Source of the DNA: Sweltsa coloradensis
Lineage: Eukaryota; Arthropoda; Insecta; Plecoptera; Chloroperlidae
Assembly: GCA_024449915.1 (NCBI GenBank)
Contig: JAMZAV010001859.1
Location: forward strand, 1 to 64,000
Direction: 5' to 3'
Length of the DNA: 64,000 bases
This document shows positions 35,595-48,274 of this stretch, in pieces; positions within the stretch are counted from its first letter, which is position 1, and the number at the start of each line of letters is the position of its first letter. A program made the translations under genes and the position numbers. Below the pieces are notes generated by a model. That model worked only from the letters and a program-made list of their open reading frames with translations, did not search any database and was not told the DNA's origin.

Positions 35595-36050
35595 GTCTCA
35601 ACGTTTGTATCGATCGAGAAGACTCTTCCTCGAAGTGATCAATAATCGATTCAATCTTCCTGCAAGACTCAAAAGAAAACTCAATAATTCATAATCGAAC
35701 ATCGGTCGATATTTTTGGATCGATAATCGATATCGTGCATATTATCGATATTGAATAAAATATCGAGCGGAAACTCAACTCATAAGCTTCTCGACATCAC
35801 TTGAATACAAACGTGCTGTGTTTAAGTAAGTGTTTTTATACTGAACAAAAGTTAAGTGATTGCTTTAAGTGACTCCAAGAAACACTTCTGTGCCAAAGAA
35901 GCCAGACTACGAACTGATAAATCTACATTGCTATAAACATGTTTTTATATTTTTGTACTTCATATTTTTTTTTTTACATGTTTTTACTTTTGTCTATGTG
36001 GTTCACGAAAGTCACTATTGTGTAGGCCTATGGAGCTGGAACCTAAAAGT
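35595..36050 (+). other. Receptor 3-prime UTR and flank
   Basis: No coding signal. AATAAA at 35754-35759 is the first good polyadenylation signal after the stop. Several short palindromic ATCGAT-containing runs occur at 35690-35765. Confidence 0.5.
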
Positions 36051-36051
36051 C

Positions 36052-36653
36052 TAAAGTCCTTTGCAAGTAAAGAAAGATCCCAGGTATCAAGAAATTTCCC
36101 CTCCTCGTTACCACCTCCACTCGGCACGGGTGACAGTGCTCGCGAGACGTTGGAATGCGGTAGGCCGCATGACCCATTCATCCAGGTGTCATTGTTAAGA
36201 AATCAATTTTTTGATGTAGTTAAAATGTTATAATTTCTCATTTATTTTCAAATATATGGAATAATTATGTAAAATTAATATTAAATAAACTTTGTATTTT
36301 TAAAATGCTTGAAAACTGCCGTAATTATTGCCTGTCGTAATTATTCTGATCGTAACCATGAAGTTACAACTAACTCTAATTACGGCGTTTTCATGCTATT
36401 TTTAAAATACAAAGTTTATTTTATTAATTTTACATAATTGTTCCATATTTTTTGAAAATAAATGAGAAATTATAACATTTTAACTACATCAAAAAATTGA
36501 TTTTTAACAATGACACCTGGATGAAGGGGTTTCATGCGGCCTACCGCATTCCAACGTCTCGCGAGCACTGTCACCCGTGCCGAGTGGAGGTGGTAACGAG
36601 GAGGGGAAATTTCTTGATACCTGGGATCTTTCTTTACTTGCAAAGGACTTTAT
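36052..36653. repeat. Long foldback downstream of the receptor gene
   Basis: Arms of about 270 bp: GTCCTTTGCAAGTAAAGAAA and TTTCTTTACTTGCAAAGGAC at the ends, GCACGGGTGACAGTGCTCGC and its complement inside. Central spacer about 36320-36385. Arms differ by a few bases and a short indel. Confidence 0.85.
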
Positions 36654-36719
36654 ATAAGGTGCATTTAAAAGGCCCGTTGTAAGTAGAAATTGATGTAACG
36701 GGAACCGCAAAACTCATAA

Positions 36720-37440
36720 ACCATTTTGTGACTGAATTGGAGAGGGAAAAATCGAAAATGTAGTTAGCCTTCCGAATTTTTTTGGCAGAAAAATAGCCGA
36801 ACTTGCAGGGGCGGTTTTCATACTCATATTATAAACCGGTTCGGAAATCAATTCGACTATCTATAGAGTACACGTGGTCAGTGATAGAATTGCCCCATCG
36901 TGCATTTAATTTTATCATCAATATATTCACAAAGGCTAACCCCTTTGTAAATTTGCCAATTTAGGGTCTGACATGAAATCATTATTTTTTTCTAAAATAT
37001 TAATAAATTACTTCTTATATTGTCACATAACATTTTCATTGTGAAATCGGATAGAAATTGATAGATTTACGGAATGTTACTTGACTTGGAGCCGGACATT
37101 TGGGAGAAGTTTTCTTACTCAATTAATGAACCGAACTGGGAACTGTCACTGTCAATCAACACGACTATCTTTAGAGTACACGCGGGTATTGATAGAATTG
37201 CCCCCATCGTGCTTTTCATTTTTTCGCAAAAATTTTACAAAGGCTAACCCCTTTATAAATTTTTCGATTTAGGGTCAGACACGAAATCAATATTTTCTTC
37301 TAGAATATTAATAAATAAATTCTTTTATTGTCAAAACCTATTAATTCACTGTCAATCAACACGACTATCAAAAGAGTATACGTAGGCAGTTTTCATTTTT
37401 TTTGTCAAAAAATTCACAGAGTACTTTGTACATTTTACAA
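36720..37440 (-). repeat. Tandem repeat family G, inverted block
   Basis: About 2.3 units of roughly 300 bp, with AAAGGCTAACCCCTTT and CACTGTCAATCAACACGACT in each; they are inverted relative to the block at 43680-44840. Confidence 0.7.
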
Positions 37441-37899
37441 GTTCGTGTACAATAAATACTACGGTTGACTCGCATTTCAAACCCACGGTTCACGGATCAC
37501 CCATGTCCGGAACCTAAAAGTACAACTAAAATGGTACTCTTGAATGTTTTTTAACTTTGCTGTGCCAGTGGAAATACGATAATTGCTATTTTAGTGTTTA
37601 CACACAGGATTGGCAAAGCTCCTCTTTGAAAACTGAGTAGGTTTGCTCTTAATAGAATTGTTTAATTTGTATATAAATGTGCCAACCTGGAGAACGTGTT
37701 TCGAGTTCTGCATAAGGCATAGATTTTTGTTATTTTCATTCACCCTTCACCGTCTCGAATAGCAATAAGCAACTAAACATTAATAACTAAGCAAGTATAT
37801 TAAGTTACTGTTTGTTACACCATTTTCATAGTAACTTATTGCCACAATTAATATTATGATATTATTTTATTGGATGTATTTTATACAAACTCGATCGGT

Positions 37900-40500
37900 C
37901 AAAACTGGAGCTAACATGTTGCAATAAGAAAGAGCAGGCATGCGGCACCATAGATTAGCTCGATGTATGCTATGTAGATATAGAACTTGTATTATTGATT
38001 TTTATACTGCTTTCATACGTTCTATTTTGTTCGCCTTGTTAATGTAATTGTGAGTGTTGTGAATAAAAATAAAATTAAGTTTTTAATGTTGGTACTGTTT
38101 GTCTACATTTATTTGTAATCTTTTATTAACTCCTGTATTTATAATCGTTCCGTAGGCCAATGTTTTTTTTCCAAGTTGTTTTAGGTTTGATGTTTATTGT
38201 GCTATTTATTACACATGTATTCAAAATCCCCTTACAATCTGGAACAACGCCCATTGCCTACGTGACGACTATGAATACGGGTATGGATGCTGTGGGTTCT
38301 TATCATAAGTAAAAGAATTCCCCAACCGTGGGTTTAGATGCCCTGAATAGCATGCATACACACTCTTTGAGGAGGTAGGTAAAGCAGGCCGACTGCTTGT
38401 TAGAGTGCGTCGTAGCGCATTCTGTCAGGTGACAGTAGAACTAACTAGCTACATTTTAGGATAAGGTATGTTCGTTTGTCTTACTCCAGTGTACTCTGAT
38501 GTCAAAGCAAGCAAGGCACATGAACAAAACCTTGAACAAAATCTTGACAAAAAGTGAATTTTCGTAAATACGAACCAGCCTACCAGGGAGGTAGGAGTTC
38601 ATGAGAGCTCAGCTGAACTTTGCTGCTGCATATCCTAGCTGAGTTTTAATCATTTTCATTTCGGGCATTGACATCCTGTCTTGATGCAGCAAGCAAACAT
38701 ACGACTTTACGTGAACTCTCATAAACTCCTACATTCCTGATACCCAGTTTCGTTTTCACTAATTTTACGAAATTTCATAAAACTTCGGATTAAGATTTCG
38801 TTCATTTGCTCTGCTCGCATTGCACCAGACGGACAGAGTACTTTGGAGTAGGACAATCGAACAGACTAATTACACCGAGCAGAGCAAACAAGCAAAATCT
38901 TAAAGTAAATTTTCGTAAAAACACTTCTGCCTACCAGGGATGTAGAAGTTTATGAGAGCTCACGTGAATTGTTTGTTTGACTTACTCCATGCACTCTGAT
39001 GTCAAAGCAAGCAAGGCATATGAACAAAACCTTGGAACAAAATATTGACCAAAAGTGAATTTTCGTAAATATGAACCAGCCTACCAGGGAGGTAGGAGTT
39101 CATGAGAGCTCACGCAAACTCGTGATTGTTTTTCTTACTGCATCAAGAGAGGATGTCAATGCCCGAAATGCAAATGAATAAAACTCAACCTTGCCACAGC
39201 AGAGTGTATTCACGTGAGCTCTCATAAACTCCTACCTCCCTGATACCCAGTTTCGTTTTCACGAATTTTACGAAACTTTACAAAACTTCGGATTAAGATT
39301 TTGTTCATTTGCTCTGCTCGCATTGCACCAGACGGACAGAGTACATTGGAGTAAGACAATCGAACAGACTTAGTGCACCGAGCAGAGCAAACAAGCAAAA
39401 TCTAAAAGTGAATTTTCGTAAAAACACATCTGCCTACCAGGGAGGTAGAAGTTTATGAGAGCTCACGTGAATTCTGTTTGTTTGACTTACTCCATGCACT
39501 CTGATGTCAAAGCAAGCAAGGCATATGAACAAACCTTGGAACAAAATCTTGACCAAAAGTGAATTTTCATAAATACGAACCAGCCTACCAGGGAGGTAGG
39601 AGTTCATGAGAGCTCACGCAAAGTCGTAATTGTTTTTCTTACTGCATCAAGAGAGGATGTCAATGCCCGAAATGCAAATGAATAAAACTTAACCTTGCAG
39701 CAACAGTGTGTTCACGTGAGCTCTCATACACTCCTACCTCCCTGGTAGGCAAGTGCGTTTTCACGAATTTTACGAAATTTCATGAAACTTAGGATTAGGA
39801 TTTCGTTCATTTGCTCTGCTCGCATTGCCACCAGACAGAGTACATTGGAGTAAGACAAACGAACAGACCTTAAGCGACAGAATGCGCTACGATGCGAAGT
39901 GGGCTTATTCATTTGCTTTACTTACACTATCAGAGTACACTGAGCAGAGCAAATGAACAAAATCTTGATTTAAATATTCGTGAAAACGTAACCTGCGTAT
40001 CAGGGAGGTAGGAGTTTATGAGAGCTCACGTACGTAACATGGTGGTGTGAGGTAGTGGAGCACTTCTACCATTCACACAGCTATGCAAAGCAATCGTGAG
40101 CATCTAGAACCACGTTTTAAACTTTTGTATTAGGATGATTAGGGGTAGGACTTACATCATTAAGACCCGTAATCATAGTCGTCCCCTAGGGCGGGTTGAC
40201 TATAAATACAGGTCTTAGAGACATATTACAACAAGTAAATGAAGCCAAACAATATGTACCAAAATTATAAACACATTTTATTTTTATTCACAACACTGAC
40301 AATTACATTAACAAACAATTGGAGGTAATAGATAGTTGAATGTCAACAAAATACAATAATACACCAACTAAAAACAAAACTATAACTTATAACTTTCAAA
40401 CATTGTGTACATCGAGCTAAGTTATAGTGTCATATGTCTGCAAAGTTCCTCCTGCTTAGCTTTTTACTCAACAATCGAGTAAAAAATTGTATACGGAACT
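37900..40500. repeat. Compound foldback, about 2.6 kb
   Basis: Outer arms about 37900-38340 and 40090-40490 share GTTGTGAATAAAAATAAAA (inverse TTTTATTTTTATTCACAAC) and the ACGACTATGAATACGGG region. Between them are about three units of roughly 500 bp with ACTCTGATGTCAAAGCAAGC and CTACCAGGGAGGTAGGAGTT, whose halves are themselves inverted copies. Confidence 0.7.
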
Positions 40501-41029
40501 TGTTATAGTGGAGAGAAGCTCCGAATAATAGAATTTTCATTCGTCCCTGATTTTCCGAGACAGTACCAGTTTTCTTGGTACTGTCCTGGTTTCCATATTA
40601 TTGTCAGCACATCCGAATATATTGAAGCAATTCCTCTGAGACTGGATTGTAATTGAAAACAAACTAATTCTATACAATCATTGTATAATAGGACAATGCG
40701 ATCGTATGCCTGTGAGAACTATATAATAGGGTTGTTAAATTAAACATGCATTGTAATTTTGGCATGCACTAAAATTAGTCAACAAACTTTTTTTATCATC
40801 TCTGATACGGATTTTAATTGACCTCCTGATACCTTGTCTCAAGTTTTGAGCTGTCCAGGAGCACAATCAGCAGATGATTAGTATAGGGTGGGGGAACGGC
40901 AAGGAGAATGTATATTTACTTACAAGACATATTGAAAAAACAGCTGCACAGCTGTAGTTGGAATATCATTTAACAATAATATGATTTTTTGTGACTACCC
41001 AATCATGTAGACCGAGTCTGTGTCGGCCA

Positions 41030-41170
41030 ACTACTACAGATAAACCGTAAAACACCAACGTTTAGTAACCTCTGTGAGCTACATCTAATGGGTGGCTAAT
41101 ATCGTGTCGTCTTGACTCTTGATCCACCTCGCATCCTGCCCTCTCGTCCTGACCTCAAAGAATCTGGAAG
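41030..41170 (-). other. Exon-like repeated segment, copy c
   Basis: Minus strand: strong acceptor TTGTTTTCTTCCAG ends at about 41167, followed by sequence matching copies at 43100-43235 and 50110-50240 (GGCAGGATGCGAGGTGGATC). The coding frame is not settled. Confidence 0.35.
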
Positions 41171-41218
41171 AAAACAAGGTTTGCTAAGTACATTGATCAA
41201 TAACAAAAGCCAGTTTAT

Positions 41219-42013
41219 TTGGATGAGCGTAGCGAGCGAAGTGAAGATCAAAAAAAATAAAAAATAAAAAATAAAAATAAAAAATCAGGAATGTTTTTTT
41301 TTCTGTTTTTATTTTTGTGTGTCTGTTAACACGATTCCGGCTAAATCAATACTCCAATTGCGATGAAATTTTGTGGAGGCCTTTGAAATCTCTGAACTTA
41401 GAACTGCCATGGTTTTGAGCGCAATCGAACAATTATTTCTCATGAAAATCGCAATTTTACGATGTTTTTCGATTTTAAAAAAATGTCTTCGGCTTATAAC
41501 ACCTACATATTGAATCCGATTGTAATGATTTTTTCACAGAACCTTTATTTTATAAATTAATATATTCATGTGAAATTTGAGCGTAATCAAAAAAATATTT
41601 CTGATGAAAATTGCAATTTTACGTTTTTTTTTTAATTTAAAAATTTCTTCGACTTATGACACCTTCATGCTTTATCCGATTGTAATTATGTTTTCACAGA
41701 ACCTTAATTTTATTAATTAATATATTCGTGTGAAATTTTAGCGCAATCAAAAAATTATTTCTCATGATAATCGCAATTTTACTATTTTTTCGATTTTTAA
41801 CATTTCTTCGACTTATAACACCTACATGCTTTATTCGATTATAATGATTTTTCCACGGAACTTTAATTTTATGAATTAATATATTCGTGTGAAATTTGAG
41901 CTAAATCAAAAAATTATTTCTCAGGAAAATCGCAATTTTACGCTTTTTTCGGTTTTAAAAAATTATGCTCATCCTACAACGCACCTGAAAAAGCGTTTGC
42001 GAAGCTTCCTAGT
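41219..42013 (+). mobile_element. HINE family B copy 3
   Basis: Starts TTGGATGAGCGTAGCGAGCG, ends GCTCATCCTACAACGCACC...GAAGCTTCCTAGT. Four repeats of the TTCGACTTATAACACCTACA module. Confidence 0.75.
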
Positions 42014-42859
42014 ATGGAAATTAAACCAGAAATAACAAATCATTCTCCCGATTGCCGGTCGGATACGATACCCTGCTGATATGTTTTTATTTATGTCTGG
42101 ATTAATTTCGTTATAATCAATTACACCTACGGGAGTGTTTCCCGAATTAGTTCAATTGGGAAATGCCCAAAATAGCTTTAAAAAAACTTTTCAAAATAAT
42201 TTAAACAATAATCGACTTTGGCGATTCAGATTTAATTAGAAATTTTCTGTAAATATCTAAAATTGTACATTATATAAAAATAAAATAGCCAAATTAAATA
42301 TTGAGCCATAGACTATTAAATAAACTGGTAATTGAACATAAACGCATGTCATTTGGCAATATGCTTGCCCCATGTATAAGCATAGGGAAATACTATACAC
42401 AGTGTAATGGGTATCCCACCAATAGTGTTATTCCAGCTAGCTTTATAAGCCAGGTACATTCCTGTACGTTTGCATTGGTTAATATCTTTGGCGCGGAAAT
42501 ACTTCGTGGTATGAATAATAAATAAATAAATTGTATTTAGAGTCTACCTACTCAGTTATATAACTGATTTTCAGTGGGGGACAGTAAATCAAAGCGACCA
42601 AGCCAACCCTGTAGGCCCCGACGCAATAGACGAGTGAGCGATAACCAACCAAAGATCGATATTTTTAATAGGAAATATAGCAATCAGTGGTATGGACAGT
42701 GCGAACACCCGCGGATCAACCCCAGAATCAACAAGGCCGATTCAGAACAACTCTGAATTTATTAATTGTGCTGCGTAGCTAGGACGGCTCCAAAGTCACT
42801 GTTTACAAACTCCTAAGACAAGAATTGCTGGACTTAAGTCCAAATCAGAAATTAAAAAA

Positions 42860-42945
42860 CTTCTGACTTCGGAGGGAATCGAACCCTGAACCTTCTGCAT
42901 TGGAAGCAGATACGCTAACCACAAGACCAACGAGCCTAATCTACG
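42860..42945 (-). mobile_element. tRNA-like fragment
   Basis: GGGAATCGAACCCTGAACC followed by GGAAGCAGATACGCTAACCAC resembles the T-arm and anticodon region of a tRNA on the minus strand. The D-arm side is poor and no acceptor stem closes, so it is a SINE head or tRNA relic. Confidence 0.4.
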
Positions 42946-43099
42946 TATTCATGGACTCATATAGGCCATGTTATTTAGCATGTACTTAATAAAATGAAAT
43001 AGTAAAGTTAAAAAAAGTAAAAAAAAAAAGAAAGCATCGGTAATAAACACGCCAGCCTTACAGTGTTACACTATTCTGGGAGTATTATTACCCTAATTC

Positions 43100-43240
43100 T
43101 CACTTACCTAAAACCACCAACGTCTCGTTCCTGTGTGTACAACATTAGCAAGGTGTGTCGTCTTCCTCCACCTCGCATCTTGCCCGCTCGTCACGTGACC
43201 CTGGACCGCCCACTCTGACTGGAATCTGAACTGCAGCATC
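43100..43240 (-). other. Exon-like repeated segment, copy b
   Basis: Minus strand: GGCAAGATGCGAGGTGGAGG near 43165-43190, ending with a good donor GGTTTTAG|GTAAGTGAG at about 43110. Confidence 0.35.
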
Positions 43241-43559
43241 TAGAACGATCATGGTTTGCGAGACGTGATTGAAAGAAACTTCAAAAAACTCACTGATATT
43301 AAACTGAACTATCTAAATAGTTGCACAAAATTTAACTAAACGTTCGAGAACATCGAATGAATGTTTTAAGATCAACATATCTACTCTGTTAAATGAGACA
43401 CAAAAATTTAAATTTATTATAGGGTTTTGTCTGATCAAAAATGAACTGTGGCAATTTACAGAAAATTGAAAAGTTTGTTGTTAATTTCTTATAAGGATCA
43501 TAAGCGAATATAAAAAATATCAACAGAACATAAATATGCCCTATAAATTGATATTAAAC

Positions 43560-45411
43560 TTAACTATCTGATATGCACGTGATTTTACGTACTGCTCTCT
43601 CTGTCCCTTACAAGAGAGGTAAGAGAGAAACCAATTGATGTTTTATTGTCTACAGAGTTCTCTCCATTACTGTATACTATATGATAGTCATGATGATTAC
43701 CCAGTTTGGTTCGTGAATGAGTAAGAAAACCGCACCTGGAGATCCGGCTCGAAGTCTAATAACCTTCCGTAAATCTGTAAATTTCTGTCCATTATGTCAA
43801 TGAATTGTCTATTTGTCAATGAGAGAAGAAAATATTGATTTCGAGTCGGACCCTAAATCTACAAGATTGTAAAGGGGTTAACCTTTGTGAATTTACTGGC
43901 GACTAATTCAACTGCATGACATATTCTATTACTGTCCACGTTTTCTCTATAGATAGACCTGATGATTGACAGCGACACTTCCCAGTTTGGTTAAAAAATG
44001 AGTAAGAAAACCGTACCCGAATATCCGTCTCTTAGTCAAATAACCTTCTGTAAATCTGTAAATTTCTGTCCGATTTTACAATAAATTGGTTATTTGTCAA
44101 TAAGAGAACTCCTCATTATTAATATTGTAGAAAATATTGATTTCGAGTCGGACCCTTAATCGACAAATTTGTAAAGGGGGTTAGCCTTTGTGAATTTACT
44201 GGCGAAAAATTCATCTGCATGACAGGGCAATTTTATTACTGTCAACGTGTACCCTATAGATAGTCGAGATGATTGATAGTGACAGTTTTCGGTTTGGTTC
44301 ATAAATGAGTAAGAAAACCGCACCTGAATATCCATCTCGAAGTCAAATCACCTTCTGTAAATCTGTCAATTTCTGTCCGATTTTACAATAAATTGGTTAT
44401 TTGTCAATGAGAGAACTCCCTTATAAATAATGATATTGTAGAAAATATTGATTTCGAGTCGGACCGTAAATCGACAAATTTGTAAGGGGGTTAGCCTTTA
44501 TGAATTTATGGCGAAAATTTCAACTGCACGACAGGGCAATTCTTTTACGGTCTACCAGTACCCTTAGGATAGTCGCGATGATTGACAGTGACAGTTTTCG
44601 ATTTGGTTCATAAATGAGTAAGTAAATCGCACCCGAAAATCCGCCTCCAAGTAAAAATACTTTCCGTAAATCTATAAATTTCTGTCCGAATTTTCAATGA
44701 ATTGGTTATTTGTAAATAAGAGAACTTCATTATTATTAACATTGAAGAAAATATTGATTTCGAATCGGAGGCTTAATCGAAAAATTTGTAAAGGTGTTAA
44801 CCTTTGTGAATTTACTGGCGAAAATTTTATCTGCACGACGGGCATTAATACGAAACAAAACTGAAATTTTAATGGTGGGTTCGAAAATCTTTTGTTTGTT
44901 GAAGGAATCACAAAAATTAAATTTTTTGGGTTGTTTTTAGATGGTGGGATTTGGTGGTCAAATTTTGAAATTGTCTGGTCAAAAATGGCATTTTGCAATT
45001 TGTAATTTGCAGTTATTTGACAAATTTGCTGTTTGTTACTTTTATTTAAATAGATCATTAATGAACAGAAAAATAACAGCAGAACATAAAAATATGCCCC
45101 TTACTTTCAAACCAAAAACTATTTGATATGCACGATAATTTACTATACGTCCTCTCTATTCCTTATAAACAGAGGTTAGAGAGAAACCTATGGATGTTTT
45201 ATTATCTACAGAAAACCCACTATTACAGTATATGACACAATAATAACCCTTTTCGGGAGCGTCCGACAAAATTTAGAAATTTACTGTTCAAAAATGGATT
45301 TTTGCAATTTGCAGTTTATTTGAAACGTTTGCGATCATAACAACAGAGCATAACTTTTCCCCTTACATTTATACTACAATAACAATTTGATATACACGAG
45401 ATGTTACTAGA
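43560..45411 (+). repeat. Tandem repeat family G, main block (left of the transposon)
   Basis: Units begin near 43703, 43982, 44290 and 44600 (GTTTGGTTC--AAATGAGTAAG), spacing 279-310 bp, each holding GATTTCGAGTCGGACC and TTAGCCTTTGTGAATTTA. A second module with GAGAGAAACC--TGGATGTTTTATT recurs at about 43615 and 45178. Confidence 0.75.
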
Positions 45412-46124
45412 TACGCCGGTAATATAGTAGCTTAAAAAGCCTTGACCCGGAACTAATTGGTACAGAATTTTTTTTTGTCAGAAGTTGTTTGTGTATGTAT
45501 AAAGATATTTTAGAAACAAAGTTTACCGCTGTACGGCCTCCCTAATTAGCATAATTAATTAAAATGCTAAATCAGATAAAAATTCATATTGTCGTTAATA
45601 TAAAAGATTTTGGTAAAAAATATTTTTTAAATAAATGAACTGACTGTTTAAAAAATTCTAAAGATACTCAATGCACATTTGCTAATGATTATCAGTAATT
45701 AATTAATTAATTATTACTATCCAATATTTTTATATTGTTACCACTTGCGTCCAATTGCTTCGCCCAAACATGGTTTTCATGGTTGGAAATTAAAGAGTAA
45801 TATCAAAGCAAAGTTGTATAAAAAGTTTACCGGTAACAAAAATGTGCTTGCATAGTAAATCTACATAATTAAATATGTATATTTATCGACGTGAAAAATT
45901 CAAGCAATTTTAATATCATCAATATGGGTATCAAATGAAAGCTACTGATCCGCTGGTTTTTAACACTGATACATTTTTGGTAAGAAACATTTACCTGAAA
46001 GTGTTGTCGTGTGAGAGGGGGGTGGGGGGGGGGGGCTCGATCTAATCTAAATAAAGGAATGCGCTCTCTCTCTCTCATCTCACCCGGTACTAATTGGTAC
46101 AGAACTTTTTGTCAAATATTGTTT
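45412..46124 (+). repeat. Left terminal inverted repeat of the 4.04-kb element
   Basis: About 713 bp, matching 48758-49453 in inverse with scattered differences. Contains two copies of an ACCCGG(T/A)ACTAATTGG motif, one near the outer end (45446) and one near the inner end (46082), and a poly-G/purine tract at about 46010-46036. Confidence 0.85.
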
Positions 46125-47379
46125 CAGCAAACACAGTTAGCCACATTTTACATGGAGATGCTTATTCCAGGGCACTTCGTGCACACATTATGACACTGAA
46201 GGTACTTTACAACATAATCACAACACAGATTATCGTTTTGTGAAGAGTCAAAATGTGATTTCGAAGCAGCTGCGAGTCTTTTTGAACATGTGCTCAGTCA
46301 AGAACAAGAATTATTACCTGATTGCTCTTCCGATTTGTTAGATCGTATTGACACACACATCAACAATGCATTGCAATGTTTATTCCCAAACCGAACTGCC
46401 CGTTTGTGGATTCAATACATGCACATGGTCGACATTATGTTGAATTTCATAAAGGCTGAACGAACAGGTAATTGGCTGCTACATTTAAAGTCTCTTCAAG
46501 ATATGCTACCATTCTTTGCTGGTTCAGGTCACAATAATTACACAAAATCGTCTTGGATTTATATTCAGGAAATGTTAGCCCTGAAAGAAAAGTTTCCCCA
46601 CATTTATGAGAAATTTTAAATGGCTATCACGTCATACGTAGAAGTGACAGATACTGGGCTGGACTATCACCTGATCAAGTCATCGAACAAGTGCTGATGA
46701 GAAGCGTCAAGTCAAACGGTGGTCTTACAAGGGGGCGAGGTTTTACAGAAATGCAACGGACAGTCTGGTTGCTCTCAATGCCTTCGTGTTCAAAAGTTAA
46801 TCAGATAATGCAAGATTATACTGGAATCCTCAACAAAGGCCCCGAACAACACAGAGATATGTCAACTGCAAGGACAGCCCGTGATGAAAAAGACATGAAA
46901 ATCCTGTTGGATTATTTTGAAAATATGAACCCTTTCACTGGAGAAGACAACTTGTTGCGTAATATATCAACTGGCACAACATCATTCGATGTAGTACTGC
47001 AGACTCTTCAGAAAAAAATGGCATACAGATTATAGACAGTTTGATTGGTCAAAACGTACAAGAATATACGTTTTAAAAAAGAATCAATCTGTAACTTTCG
47101 CATCTCAAAAAAAAGCAAAACACGTAAAAATTGATGGAGATGAAGTTCAAGTTGATCCTTTACGCTTTTCCAACGACTGACAAGTGTTCTTAAAACAGTC
47201 TTCAGAAGACGAGTTGGCTTCTGCGTTAACGTTTGAACTAAGCACATTGCCAGCATCTTTATTTGATCAGTCTGGCATCCCGAGGCAGGCCCAAAAGTCT
47301 GCTCTGCTTCACACCATTTGGAAGACGATTAGTAAAGAAAGCGAAGATGCAGATAATTACGAAGATGTTGAAGATTTAA

Positions 47380-48050
47380 CTACTTGCTTTGTGATTGATG
47401 GGGGACACTTGCTTCACCGGATTCCGTGGCCTAAAGACGCGTCTTACGAAGAAGTCTGCAACCTATATGTCAAATATAAAACAAGCAGATATTGCAAGGC
47501 AATTGTAGTATTTGATGGTTATGAAAATGGTGCTTCAACGAAAGACGTAACCCATTATAAACGTACTGGGGGAATCAAGAGCCCCACGATAAAATTTGAG
47601 CCAAATATGAAAGTTCTAATTAATAAAGATAAATTCCTTTCCAACCCAAACAACAAAACTAGATTTATTAAGCTATTGACTTCACGACTTCAGGCTAAAA
47701 ACGTATCGGTACATCAAGCAAGAAGATGATGCAGATGTTCTAATTGCAATGACAGCAGTCAAGTCATCTAATCACGAGAACACTACACTTATAGGTGATG
47801 ACACTGACTTGCTTATACTTGTGTGTTACCACTATAACATCAACAGCCCAACTTCAATCTTCTATTCAAGTCAGAGCTAAAAGCAGGTAACAGCAAACAG
47901 AAGATATGGGACATTCGGCTCACAACAGCCACTCTAGGTGATGATATATGTAACAGTTTGCCATTCATTCATGCAGTAGCTGGATGTGATACGACATCTA
48001 GGATATTTGGAATAGGAAAAGGTTTACCGTTGAAGAAGTTTAAACATAAT
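47380..48050 (+). pseudogene. XPG/FEN1-like PIN-fold nuclease segment of the transposon protein
   Basis: Order of motifs follows XPG/FEN1 nucleases: an N-terminal acidic CFVIDGGHLL, VVFDGY, then EDDADVLIA (family E-x-EAD/EAEAQC), then LIGDDTDLLIL (family DSD), then AVAGCDTTSRIFGIGK (family GSD-Y--GIPGVG, the helix-two-turn-helix). Acidic residues at these positions coordinate metal in known nucleases. The assignment is by motif order, not by alignment software. Frameshifts at about 47715 and 47878 interrupt it. Confidence 0.6.
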
Positions 48051-48274
48051 TTCAAACCATATACTGATGTCTTCAACAATGCTAGCTCGGATGTACAGAA
48101 GATTGCTGAATGTGGAGAGAGAGCAGTCGTATGCTTGTATAGTGGACAACCTTACCAAAGCCTAAATGACTTAAGAAAAGAGAAATTCAGCCAAAACTTC
48201 TCACTGCCAAGAAGGTAATCCAGCCCGAGAAACTGCCACCAACTTCATCAGCGTGCTTTTACCACAGTTTAAGA

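Noticed and set aside
42301..42756. Two 60-75 codon frames
   Set aside because: No family similarity; the second follows an acceptor-like site but ends without any recognisable domain, too weak to call.
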